DNA from: Gymnogyps californianus
Lineage: Eukaryota; Chordata; Aves; Accipitriformes; Cathartidae
Direction of reading: 5' to 3'
DNA length: 64,000 nt
Assembly: GCF_018139145.2 (NCBI RefSeq)
Contig: NC_059473.1
Location: 1,302,001 to 1,366,000, forward strand
In this document: positions 22,157-35,600 of the stretch, one piece after another
How positions within the stretch are numbered: position 1 is the stretch's first letter
Layout of the letters: the number at the start of each line of letters is the position of its first letter
The notes under the pieces: model-generated
Database searches by the model: none
Told to the model about the DNA's origin: nothing
What the model saw: only the letters and a program-made list of their open reading frames with translations
Translations under genes and position numbers: made by a program

Positions 22157-23658
22157 CTAACAAAACGGTGAAGCAGTTGGATCGAAAGTCTTGAAAACAT
22201 CTTTCAGCGACTTATCATCTGACTCCCCATTCGGATCACTCTCCTGTGTCTGAGTTACCTGTCCGGGCTGTCTAACCTGCCTTGGGTCGCTGTACTGCGG
22301 TCTGATTAATCCCGATAAAGCTTGGATAGGAAGATTATGCACCGCAGGGGCAGCGCTGGAGTGTTTAGCCTGAGATTTACTGGTGCTATTTGCTTTATCC
22401 GAAGCAGCTTCTGCTGATCCTTCTGTATTTTTTTCCACGTTCGAGGCAGCCTTCTGCAGCGATGAATCTTCTGAGAGACTGGGTTCGTTTTTACCGGAAT
22501 TTTTCAAAATACTTTTTTTCTGGTTCTCTCCGTTCTCTCCTGAACTAGCCGGAGCTGCGTCCAATGACGAGCTGTGCTCTCTCGGATCGTACAAACTAAT
22601 ACCGCTCAGTATCGAGCCCGGAGTTCCCAGCCTGACGCCGCTCGATGATAATTTGGGTGCGTACGGAGGCAGAGCATCCGGGTCAGGTTTAGCAGTCGCG
22701 GCTTCCGAGGGCTGCGACGAGCCAGCAGCCGATCTGGCCAGGCGGGGGTCAAACTTCGGAGGGTGCGAATCCTTTGCGACTCCATGATGCGTATCTGCGC
22801 TCGACAGTCTGTGGAGTCTGGGATCGACGTTTTTTTGTAAGCGAGGATCTCCTAATTTGCTCGAGCTACTGGCATGCGAATCTGCAGACGGATCCAAATA
22901 GCCGCTCCTGCCCGGCAAGTTGTTTTTTGCCTTCGCAGCTAGTCGCGGGTCAGCTGGCATCGCGTTTGGATGGGGATCGTTTTTCAAATTCCGCAGTTTA
23001 TTAAGTCTCTGGTCAGCAATCAGTGGAGGAAGAGGTAAATTGATTGAAGAGACGGGGTCGGGCTTAGGCAAAGGTATCGGGAGCAAGTCTTCGGGTGCCC
23101 ACACAATATGCTTAGCAAAGTTTGGTTTCATCAGGGTAACGTCCATTTTAATGTGGCTGAACTGCCTAAGCTGAGATCGGGGATCCCTTAACGTGACACC
23201 CGGCAAAGGTTCCAACGGTATCAGAAAAGCTCGTTCTCTCAGTTCTCTCTCCGAGTCCTCTTCATCGTCATCCATCCCTTTTTGCTTGACTTTAACCCCA
23301 GCGTGCGCGTGGTGTAAATCTAGCTTTGCTCCCCCAAGGGAGGCGCTGGCATGACCGCCCTCGCTGACCTTGTGCATCCTGGGATCTCGTACAAGCCGCG
23401 GGTCCAAGGACGCGGATTCCGAAGGCTTTCTGGGGTTGGACCTTGGAGAGGCCCGAAGTCTCGGGTCAGCAGCCTGAGGCCCTGCGCCTTTTTCTTTCGC
23501 CAGCCTCGGATCAGTAGGAATACCAAGCATGTGCTGCTCTGTGGAATGTTGCTGCCGACTCCTAAAATTTTCGCTTTGTTTCTTTAAGGTTTTTAGTATT
23601 GATTTAACGCTGCTCCCCTCTTCCTCTTCACTACTGGAATACCAGTTGACATTGTCAT
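22157..23658 (-). CDS. ZC3H6: ZC3H6 coding exon 12 (terminal, 1502 nt)
   Basis: Residues 693-1192 and a TAG stop. Begins [18 protein letters not shown]. Carries repeated DPRL/DPR motifs, [18 protein letters not shown] and the family C-terminus. Acceptor TTTTTTAAG. Confidence 0.96.
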
Positions 23659-26600
23659 CTTAAAAAAGAAAAAAAACCAAAACAACCTTATTCAAGCAAA
23701 TAATCACCAGGGAATACAACACATTTACTCATAAAAGGGTAACTTCTCAGGAAAATCAAACTGAAAAGACCTGATATTAAATCATCGCTCCCTGTATTAC
23801 AACAACCGTAATCTAAAATGACAAAAATCAATTTCAATGAAGAACTGACAAAACAAAACAACTGTAGCTAGTGGAGATACTCCCAAACTCTGCTGCATTC
23901 TCTCTACACATCTCTCTGTCAATATTAGTCTGGGAAGACAACCTGCTTTCAAACAATTATTTGTACCAGTACTAGTAAAAAAAAAAAAAAAAAAAAAAGC
24001 CATTTAAACTCTGAGTCTTGATGAAAATGACTTTCACTGTGGGATGGCAGACCGAAAAGTAAAATGGCACCTTACAGTACTCTTAAAAACAGATAAACTA
24101 CAAATGTGGAATTTGCTGCCTTAGTACAATCCAAATCACAAGGTTTTGGAGAGAGGTCAAGATTCAGGAAGGGAAGAAGTAAGAACATTTAATTTTAAAG
24201 GATAAATTCTCTCAACTATCGTATGCAATTTACTGGAAAGCCTTACCAACACAGCTGTATGCTCAGATCCACATCCTAACCTTGCCTACTCACTGAAGGA
24301 GACTAGCGGTCTGTTCCGGCTCAGTAAAATGAGAAACGAAGGCAAAACCCGCCAGCACCACCACTATCTAACGCACAATAACACGTGTTTCCTCAACGCT
24401 TCTTGTACCACACAAGTATTCAACACCAAGGAGTGACATGTTGTTGGAGGCAGCTAATAGGAACGTTTTTCCGCTATACCGCTTTCCGATAGCCCTCTAG
24501 ACGGGAGGACCAGTCACTCTAAAGCGCTGATGAGAAGTCTTCAGTTCAGAGTAGATTACTCTAGGTCACTCTGCTTTTGTATGTAGCCTAAAGTGCTGCA
24601 TCTCCAGATCTCTCTCCTCATTTGATCAGAATTATAGTGGCAACGTCCTCAAAAACATTTGATACAGCCACTGCCTTTTGGTCAGACAGCAGATGCGTTT
24701 CTGGTCGCATAACCTAGCAGCCCCAGAAAAGGGCGCAGCAGGGAGCAGGCCAAGGGACAAACGTAGCCCGCGTGGCTGAATCTGATCGGCAGGCTTACTG
24801 CTCTCCATTGTCCACGTTACAGAAGAGACACTCAGATTAAACACTGCAAATTTCAGATATCACAGAGGAAAAAATACTCCTCTAGAGAAATGGAATATGC
24901 AGAAAAGATCAAGAGGCACAACTGAATAAACAGAATCTAAGATGCGCTTGCAGTACTGGCAGTTAGAAATCATAACATTTCTGTTTCAATCAAGGATTTT
25001 AAGAAGTAATTGAGTTACCAACAACAGAAACTTTTAAAAGTACAAACTACATCCAAAAATTATCCACAGGCCTTTCTACTTGGAACTGGAATGCAGCAAC
25101 TAAGCGTATACTAAAATCCTGGAACAAGCTGGGAAGGAAAGCGAGTATATTCAGCTGAAAATATTATTTGAGTTGGCACTTGCACATTCACAGTAATTGT
25201 GAATGGTAACGTGATGAAAATCCAAGTCAACAGATTCGTTCCAGGCTAATACACGGTCAATAAGTATGTTTAGAACTCTAACAAAATTATCTTTACCTTC
25301 GTCTTTGCTCATTGCCCTCTGACCCTGGCTGCTGACAGAGTCTCCATCTCTTTGATGCTTTTGACTAAGTCTTACATAAAGGGCCTTCTGCATTGCTGGA
25401 AGGAAATCCGGTACGTTAATGGCTGGTTTATGGCCCATATGGCTACTCATGCAGTCTGACTCGCTTCCACCTTGATGCGACTCTTGAGCCATGAGGTGAG
25501 CCTGGTGATCCGTAAATTCTCCGTGCCATGTTCCATCTGCAGGACCAAAAAAACCAGTTAGCAGCTAACCTATACAAGCTTTTACAGCAGAGGAGATAAA
25601 ACATACAACACAATCAAGCAAAACTGATGTGACTTATATTACACGACTGGAAAGCATCGGCTGAAAAAGCCTATACACTGAAGAGACTCCAGGAGGTTTG
25701 GCTCTCTATCCAAACTTCTTTCAGATGCTCAGCTTTGGAGCCATGACGTTTTAATACCGCACAACTGCAAAGCGCCACATCAAGGAACAACGATTGTTAA
25801 ATGTCCTTACCGCCAGAGTTATTAGCTGGCTGGAAGTTATGTACGGCTTGATGAGAATAGTAATTGTCGTAGAAATCAGCCGGGTTCTGAATAGGCTCGT
25901 AATTCATATTCGGCTGCCGTTCACCAGGAATCTGCTGGTATTGTGGCCCCGGAGGACAATGATTCTCTCTCGGCATATTCACCATATGTCCTTGAACTCC
26001 CGGGGCATTGTAAGATCCACCGAGACCCGGTGGTGTGAGAGGCGGACCGCCTTGCTGTCCTTGCATAGGCATACCAGTCTGGTTCTGCGGGCCCAGAAAG
26101 CCTGGTGGAACACCCTGCATAGGAGGGCTCTGCGGCATTCCTGGGCCTTGAGGCCCTGCGCACGGATGATGTCCCGGAGAACCCGGGTGCATCGGCGGCC
26201 CATTATGTCCTTGTGACATGCCGGGTCCCGGCCCTGGACTTGAACCTGGATTATACATATGCTGAGAATGCGGGTCATTTCCCTGAAACGGTGGTCTTGG
26301 CGGCGATGCGCTGTTATAGAAGGTCGGTGGCCTGCAGGCAAAAGAAAATGAGTGAATCAAATTTTGCACCTACAAAGATCAACAGTCTAGTAGCTATCTC
26401 CTCCCCTCCTCACTCTTACAGATGTCTGCTCGTACTTATTTGATCTTCGGTTGGATAAAAATCTGGAAGAAGCAAAATAATGTTCAAAGACAGTAACTAT
26501 ATACATTACATATACATCGTAACACATGACAGAGCTTGTCTGGAAGTAGAACATTTTTTCAACATTAGCACATGCAGAACTGGACATTTGCTGCAAATAC

Positions 26601-29600
26601 GAGTTTTAAACATCCCAAGGCCAACAGTCTCCACCAGGAGCGCCCACTGGCGTTGTTCAAGAAAAAGCTAACTATAAAAAGACTGTAAAAGAGAATGAAC
26701 TTTGCTCAACCTGCAAATGGAGGCAGGCAAGGCAGGCACAGAGCCAAAACAAGGGCCAATGGAGTGACTTTCTGGAAGGTCAAGGCTCAGTAAGTTGTCT
26801 TCTATGGAAAGCATTAAATAAGTAAATAATTATGACAGCCAATATTTGACAGATCGTTAACTTAGCAATATACTCAGAAGCAAGTACTTCTGACAGAACC
26901 AAAGAGAACCGCTTACATATTTATGCAGCCATGTTTTAAGGAGAGTTCTACACAAAATTCTACAACCTACTTTTTTCCAATTTTGTGTGCTAAATCCACA
27001 GTTGGCTTCACAACTATTTCAAAGAGAGATGGGATTTTCTTGTATTCTCCTGAAGGATCTTGATAATTTTCTATGTCAGACTCAGAAAACGCATATTGCT
27101 CCGGCGGGGTTGGCAGAAGTCCAACACCTGGCGGTGGCTTAGGGAGAGGAACTATGCCACGCTTTCTGAGTTCCTCCAGTTCTTTCTCATCTTCATTTTG
27201 TGGTTCCTCCTCCGTATTCAAAACCTAGAACAAAGCAATGTAGCAAACACTTCATAAATTTTGCAGTATATGCAATTCAATTTAGTCTTGCACTTTCCAT
27301 TTAAGTATAATTACCTGCTGCAATACTACTAGATATTGACATCAAACTCAAATGAATTATAAATCTATTATTACTTGTTTTGCAGGACACCGATTCACAG
27401 CCAGGAAGAAAACTATTTCTGTAGTCAGGAAGGGACAATTTGACACAAGTCCATTTCCTTCAAACAGTCATTTTAAGTGACAGAAGTTGAAGGACTTATT
27501 CTAAGATTCGTAACGTTTCTAGCGTTAAATTCACGTCACTTTTCTGTTAAGGCCTGTTGTATAGTAACTGGAGAGAGACACGAATATCCTGCTTAAAACA
27601 AAGGTCAGGATTTCATGAATCATTCAGAGGAGGCACCTCATTCCTTTCTCCACCCTGAGTGCAGAAGTCAGTCAGATGGTATCTAACTTCTGGGCAGCTG
27701 AAGGCAGACAACATAAAAGCCACACTTCTTGTCGCAGAGTACATGAAGATTTCCACAGAAAGGGACGCAAAAGGAAGTTCATGGGCAGAAACATGAGTTG
27801 TGAAAACAAACGAGTCTGATACGGCTAAAAAAATAACTGAGTAACTGATGGCAAGGGGAATTCCTGGTATTGAACCTGGTCACAGACTTACGGCGCTAAA
27901 AAGCAACAGGGAAGCTTAACATCATGAGAGTTTAGCATCACACTCCTCAAGAATCCCACGGAAATTTCTAGCAACCTCCCCCTTATTCTTTCTAGCAACA
28001 AACCTTGTGTTTACAGGCTACGAATGCTCACCTTATCCAACAGCTCTTTTGTTTCTGCAGTCAGGGGAGCGTGAGAAAATTTGCACTTATCTCCTTGATA
28101 GCATTTTGCTCCTGTATGGTAGAACTTGCAAGGGAATTCATGTAAGCAATGTATTAAGGATCCATAACAAAGGCTGATTTAAAGGCTGATTTCTAGTTTG
28201 CACTGTTCGGCAAGTTTATGAAATTCAGCTGTCAACTATCCTTCAATTCCTCACCAGTACTTAATCTTGCCAAAGCAATACGCTAGAGAATTTTGAAAAC
28301 TAATAACCAACTTACCTCCTAGTTCCATTTAACATTCTACTAATAATTACATTACTGGGGCCTCAAAGTTATTTTTGACTTGATTCTAAAACTGTGATTA
28401 AAAAGATGAAGGTCTCAATTCCAGAGTAAACCACAAGTCCTTTACAACAAACAAGAACAGATCAGGGTTTTAAAAGTATGTGGACAAATGCATCTAACTT
28501 CAAGGGGTTTTATCTTTGAAAACATTTTAAATCCTTAAAACCGAAAACAAACCAGTAATTTTATACATATTTTCCCCTTCTAAGTATTTGAGCAGAAAAA
28601 TAATCTTCGTGTAGTAAATCTACATAGTCTTTGGTATAGTCTCTTAAGAAAAGAAATAGCTACCCTTAAAAATCACTTACATCAATTAAGAGTAAATATA
28701 AACTTCCAGTTTAATTCAAGTATTATTTTTTTTTTAAAGGATATTGTGCAAATAAATGCAGTTCTCTCCTTTGGTGCAGTAACCCTGAATGTAAAACTTG
28801 CAGATTTCCTTTTTCTTTTCAATCTCTGCATCATGATCAAATTTACACTGCTCTCCCTATAAATAAGAAAACAAGAAAAAACATTATCGATCTGAAATGC
28901 TGAGTAATTCCCTTTCACCTTTAAAGAACAACATCCTCCTTAGCTGAATTTCAACTTTTTCTCTTTCCTAACACCTAACTGCATTACAAACATGTCCCTA
29001 AAAAACTGTCAATAGGGGGGGCCTGGACATAGAGAAACAATTCCTGAATCAGGATACAAAGAATATATGCAGGGGTCACAGAAAACAAGCTGGTCTTACA
29101 GTACCAGTTCTCTTCTCTGTCTCCACCTAGCAATTAGCCTTAAAAACGCATTTAAACAAATACTTTACTGAAATTATTTTCCATATAAACAATTATGCAC
29201 TTGATCAGAAAACCCGATTCTGTTTTAAGGGTGTGCGGGAGAACTTAAAAAAAGTCCAACAAGCAAAGTATTACGACTCTTTCATGTAGGAAAAATAGAG
29301 TCCAAGCAATATCAAGTTTATATCAACCATATCATGTTGTACATCAGGATTACTTTGCTGGAGAGGTTTTTTGCATATTTTTTGTATTTATTTTCATGAA
29401 AAACACACTAAGTGCTCTTTCAGCCACTTGTTTGAAAACTGAAGGTGGCAGCAAATACTCATCTTACTGAGCACGGCATCCTAAAATATATAAAGGCAGC
29501 AACAAACGCATTGTTTTCAATTCCCCCCGGGTTTGGGAAAAAAGCATACTAATTTTCACCTGTACTTTGACCATTTGAAAAAGAAACAGAAAATGTTCTA

Positions 29601-32600
29601 GCTCTAAATACACAGAGGAACCAAATATAAATGACGCACTCACTTATTCGAGAAGCATGCAGTTTTTCTTAAGTGTGTTTTATAACAGACTGCACTAGTC
29701 TGACATCAGAGGATTCAACTCCACAGCAGCATAAGCTTCAAAATGAAGCAATAGCAATTTTTTTTATCTAATAAGAGACTGTCTTGCTAGGGCTTTTGCT
29801 TGACTGCTGACTGCTCTGAATAGCATTCTCTTCTTTCTGCTGCCTTCCACTTGCTGGCTGAAGGAAGATGATTCTTTGGTGGGGGAACTATTACTACAAC
29901 CCCACTTTTTACTTTAGAGAGAGAAATAATTTAGCATAATTAAGCAATTCCTTCAATGTTTCAAAATTAGCAGTAGCACATAAAAGAGAAATAATCTAAT
30001 ACATTCAGAAATCATTGCCTATGTACAGATTCCATACTTGTAAGATTTGATGTATGTTTGATACATATGATACATTGTCAGTGTAAGTTTATGATACTAT
30101 CACAGATGTTTTTACTGTATATACTAATAAGCAAACACGGTAATTTTTAATAGAATTTGTTATAATTCAAAATGTGTAACAGAAGGGGATATTTTTCCAC
30201 AAGTACTTCTGCTGGCATTTATCTATAAATACTCAAAACATTAAAAATCAAAACACTGAGTTTCAACAGACAAGTTTTCTTTGCATCAGCTGAAGTCAAA
30301 AAGACCAGAGCATCTTCTCCCTCTCCTCACACCAAAGCAGCAGACGGACACACACAGTGCACAATTACCTTAATACACCTCCCTTCAAGGAAATATTTAC
30401 AAATTTGTTTGCCTTTGTGTTCCACTGTATGCTGATTTATGAACTCCTGACTCATATTAACCCATTTCTTCACTGGTTTGCCGTCCTGTAAGAAAAATAA
30501 ACATCCTACTGATGCTTACTGATTAAGCACAGTTGCAAAAATATTACAGCATACTTGGTGCACTAGTTACCCCAAAACGTGACTAACTGCACCATGATTT
30601 AAGTTCTTAAAATTATTACACCCACAGCTCAAATTAAAGGTAAATACACATACTTTTTCTTAGCTGCTTTAATACAGAGTCTTTTTCATAAACACAACCA
30701 AATCAGAAACTTCTTACAATACAACAGACACAGATAACTCCACTGAACGGACAGAGTATCTCACACTTCATTTGACAACGCTGGAAAGCAGGGCTGACGC
30801 CTGGGCACGCGCTAAGTCAGTGCCAACCGCCCTCTGATGAAGGGCACCTCTGCAGACAGCCAGGAGTTGAGTAATCATCCAGGCTTCCAGACCGCCATCT
30901 CAGCCGCAAGGCTGTGCTTTGCCAATCCTTCCCCTCTACGTGCTTCTCACGCGATTGTTATCTCCAGATTATCCACCTTCTTTTTTTCTCCCTTTTTTCC
31001 TCCCATTGGAAGAAAAATAACCTGTTTGCTCATACCATGAGGCAAAGCAGAGAGGAAGCACAATTCAATCATGACCTAACATGTAAGAATTATTATGTAC
31101 CTGGTGAGGAAAATAATCGTTCCCTCTTACGACCTGATTCCCATGTGGCATCTGCACTTGAGATAAACTAAAGAAACCACGGTAAACTCATCTAACTGGA
31201 GAGTCTGGGGCAGGTGTGGAGGGGGCCTGGCAGAGCTCGTGAAGTCATGGAAGTAGATGGCCTTTAAGGAACTGCTGTCTGTGACACCGCAACAGGGTAG
31301 CAGAAAATGTCGTCTTTGCAGTGCTAGGTGGTTGCCTACTGATGCGACGATAGAGGGAAAGAGGCTTTTCCGATTTCCCGTTTTCACAAAAATGAGCAGG
31401 GATGTGACTGCTGAGTGGGAACTTCTGAAACAGAATGGATGTGGTTCTCCACAGTCATCACACTGCATCATGAGCGCACACGAGCATCAGCACGCCAAGT
31501 GTCTGGTCTCATTTTGCTCGGCAGATTAAGCAATGTCACAAAACGTTAACACTAAGAATGATTTGCAGCCTTTGTTGACATTCAGAAGCAGCAATCTTCG
31601 AGCTAGAAATGCCACTCCTGGACCAGTCAAGATCCATTTTCTACTCTGAACACATTAAACCCAGAGAAATCTCAGCTGCTTCAGACAAAGCAGCTTTGAA
31701 TCTAATAACTGATCCTCTTCAAGGTTAACGCAAATATCACATGAACACGATGCTCCAAGTCTCTCTGGGAGCACTGCAAATCGGTGACCGTCCCACACCA
31801 CAAAGCACTTGAAACAACGGCCCGAGGAAGGCTGAAACGCTCCCACCGTATCCCTGAGAATCCCAGGGACGGTTACCCCTCCACACCGCGCAGCTCAGCA
31901 TCTGCGTCGCACAATTCCTTATTCTGCTGTAAGCCAGCAGCCCAGCTTTTTGTTTTCTGCCTCCCAGCCCTGCCGGGACCTGCCTGCAGCTGCCTCCTCG
32001 CCTCCACCCTTCCCCACGGCTTGGGAGACGGCGCTGGAGGACAGGGCACGCTCTACAGCAACGGGAAGGAGGAGTCCTATAAACGAGGCATCGTCCTAAC
32101 AGATCAAACGGCTGCCCTTTTCCCTACCACATGCAGGGCAGGGAAAGGAACATCTGAACTGGACCACCCAGGAGCCCCAGAGAGTTAGGCCAGCTGGAGA
32201 ACACGGGGAAAAATTAACATGGCTGAATCACACATCACTGCGTTACCTAGGAGCCAGCCGTGTGCATTCTTGAGTGCAGGAGGGAGGAGAACCACAGACA
32301 TTTTAGTTGCAGTATATAGACTTAAATACGATTTGGCTTCAATAATGTTTTTCAGCCATGGATGGATTTGATCCATTAATCACTGGAGTGAGAAATTTAC
32401 AAATACCGTGGCAATACCGAACATTATGTTTTCTCTAATTCCTGTGCAAAGAATTACTAAATGAAAACCAAGGTCATATATATTTCCATTTCCACAGTCA
32501 CAGCTTTGGAAAGAGAAGGAGAATTCTTCACGATTCAGACAAAAATTGGCAAAAGCTGTGAAGGCGTCCATTTTTTTTTTGCTGAAAAATCTGAGGTGAA

Positions 32601-35600
32601 CTGGTAGTACCAAAACATCCTATTTCAGATACAGTTAACACTGAAGTTCATGCACCATTCAAAACCAAAGCTCATAAACCACTTTCTGCTAGTTTTTCGT
32701 ATTTCCAAGAAAAACAAGAAAATTATGTATTAGCTTATCAACTATACTTTGTACATTAAGTGCTGGAAAATTCTAGCAATTTCCTAGATAAGAGAAGAAA
32801 ATTCAAAGATATGTATTTTTAAATACTCTTCTATTAAAGCAAAGCATCCAGTCATTTGAAACAACTACATTAGGAATTCAACTTTAATTCCACATACCTC
32901 ATGAAAGCCATCGGATCCTTTATTGCCCCCTCTTCCCCTTCCACGATCTTTACGCTTCAATTTCTTTTGCATTCCACGCCCTCGACCAACATTGTAATTA
33001 TTACCTCTTTGAGAAATACCTGAAAAACAGCAATGACCTCTTTAAATGACCTCAGAAAGTAAAGAAAAATGGTTATCTAGTGACATCGAATACAGACAAA
33101 TCCAACAAACTAAATATCTACCTTTTTGCAGTCTGAATTCCTAAGTACTATCTTGAATCACCAGTTGGCAAGTACAACTACACCAGCCAATTGTAATTCT
33201 GTGCAACTGCCTGCTCTTTGAAAAGCTCTTCAGATCAATAGCAGACTGACAAACTGAATATAAAATTAATCTTGTTCAAAGCAGCGTCTCACAATTAGAA
33301 GCGCAGACATGTTATTTCTAATCAGCGCAAATACTTGAAATATTTTGTGCCGTTTGGTCACTTTCTGAACACAAAACTAACCAGTACAACCGGCACTCAG
33401 GTCTGTGTGCATGTTTCACTGGCACAACATGCCAGAAACCTGAGATGACAATCTAAGAAATACGACAGAACAGCTTTGAATAGAAAAATCTTTAATGGTA
33501 ACTGCAAGCCTCAAGACAGTAATTATCCAGGTAGCAGCATGTCAGGAGTCATGGTCTCGACTAAAACCACCGAGACAAGAGTATCTGCTTTCTCATCAAT
33601 TTAAAACCAAAGAAAACCTGTTAGAAAGTTCTGTGGACATTACACCCGCTTGAGGTGGCAGCCACTCCACGACAGCAAGGCTGATTCCAGTGAAAACACC
33701 TTGACTTCATCTCAGATGACTTGCAGACAGAGATTTTGAAGCAGTATTGCCAAGCAGTACATGGAAAGCCATTTTTGTCTCGGCTAAAAAGATTCTGCCA
33801 ATCTTTTGCCAATTTATTTAATTGTGAACCGAAACAGAATACAACAAATCTTCACTGTAGTAACTGAAAGACAGCTTACTACCTTTGTATAACACACAGT
33901 ATCTTCCTGAGAACTACTAAGGTACTCATACTGTCATACAAAACCCTGCTCAAATTTCGCCCGGGAGACAAACTTTTAGCCATGATTAAAGGGAGTAAAT
34001 TTTGCAAACTGAATCGACAGTTTCTGAAATGAGAACTTGATCTCATAGAAAAAGGGATGAGAACAAGTTAAGCATTTCTAGAAGGCAGATCAGGCTATCT
34101 CTGTCAACGGTATACACCATCTCCGTTGCCTGACCTTCCACACCCCACGGCAACATGCAGTAATACACGACAACTGGGGAGTCAGGGGTCCCTTCAGAAT
34201 AGGGAGGCCAGAGATGTAAGCTGGCTCAAAGAATTGCACTACAATGGTAAGGAAAAGGTCAGACACGAAATGAAAGGTGCAAACAAGAATGCTTGCATAA
34301 CTTGGCTTATATAAGTGAGGCACGAAATAAGGGCAGCAGGACTCTTGCAGGAATACGTTGCTTAAGAGCAGTACTTTTTCACCCGCATTTGTATCGGGCC
34401 GTACAGCTTTGAATGCAAGAAAAGTTGTGAAAAGAACACTAAAAGGATACTAGCATACTTGTGGGGCACACTAATAAAAGTATTCAGGCACCTATCAAAA
34501 TTTCTAGGTACTTAATTCTTTTAGGGAGGGCGGCCTAAATTAGATTTTGGAATTGACATATTGACATCCTTCCCCTCAATCAAGTCCCATTTCAGACTTT
34601 CATAAACTACTACCAGAAAGTCACTTTACAGCCTTATGATTTCTTACTCAAGCAGTTACACAACAACGATCTTGGCTTTTTAGTAGGGTTTTATTTGTTT
34701 ATTTACTACATACATATTACCCAGCACTTGACCTTTTTCTTCACTATATGCATCAGTGCGACCATCTGATATTATTCCTTCCCGATGAGCAGCGTTATCA
34801 CTTACTGACGGGAGACTGCAAGCGCACGGGAAAGCCACCGCTGGCAGCTTTCTCCATTCACCTCTCAAGACAAACATCCTGAAATGATGCATGATACAAC
34901 TGCTGCCACCATCCATTACTACAGTTAATGATTCAAATTATCTTACCTTTCTGGATCCCTTTCATCCCCTGTTTTTTCACTGGTTCTTTCGGGAATGGAG
35001 GTCCTAAATCAGTACTGGAAGTCTCTTTAGCTTGCCTGTATTGTTTAAGCTGATCAGCAAAATCTTCATCCTTTTCTTCCTCGTTATAATTACCAAAGTT
35101 TTCATCACTGTAATGACTATAGTCGTCATACTCCTTACTTTTTACATTTTTTTTATGTTGCATTTTCTGTGAACTCATGTAATTTCCTGATACGTGTCCG
35201 TGCTGTATGAAAGGGATTGCATTGTTCAGAAGCAACTCAATATTTCAAAAAAGACCCCTCCAAACTGCTCTAACAAAACCAACTGTCTTCACCCTGTTTT
35301 ATTGTCATGCTGTCTACCAAATTTGCACAAACAAGCATTAATAATAAACAGTGAAAATCAGTTATTTAGTAAAAATTAGTACTTTTGATTCTGAATGCAT
35401 CAAAATAGGAAAAAGGACAAAAAAGAGCAGCATCCACATCTGTACTCCAGAAAACTTTTCAGTGGGGTTGACAAAGCATTTTAACGTATGCAGTTCTAAG
35501 TGTTCTAAGTGCTACTCAGATGAACTATGACTAAAATAAATTTTTTCCATTCAAGATCTCCGTATCCTGACGATCTTGGACACAGCTGAAACAACCTGTC

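Noticed and set aside
28141..28205. An ordinary AG acceptor for ZC3H6 exon 8 at the AAATCAG further upstream
   Set aside because: It would insert a segment absent from the family, and the upstream donor is ATATCC rather than GT; the U12 solution restores the conserved sequence exactly.
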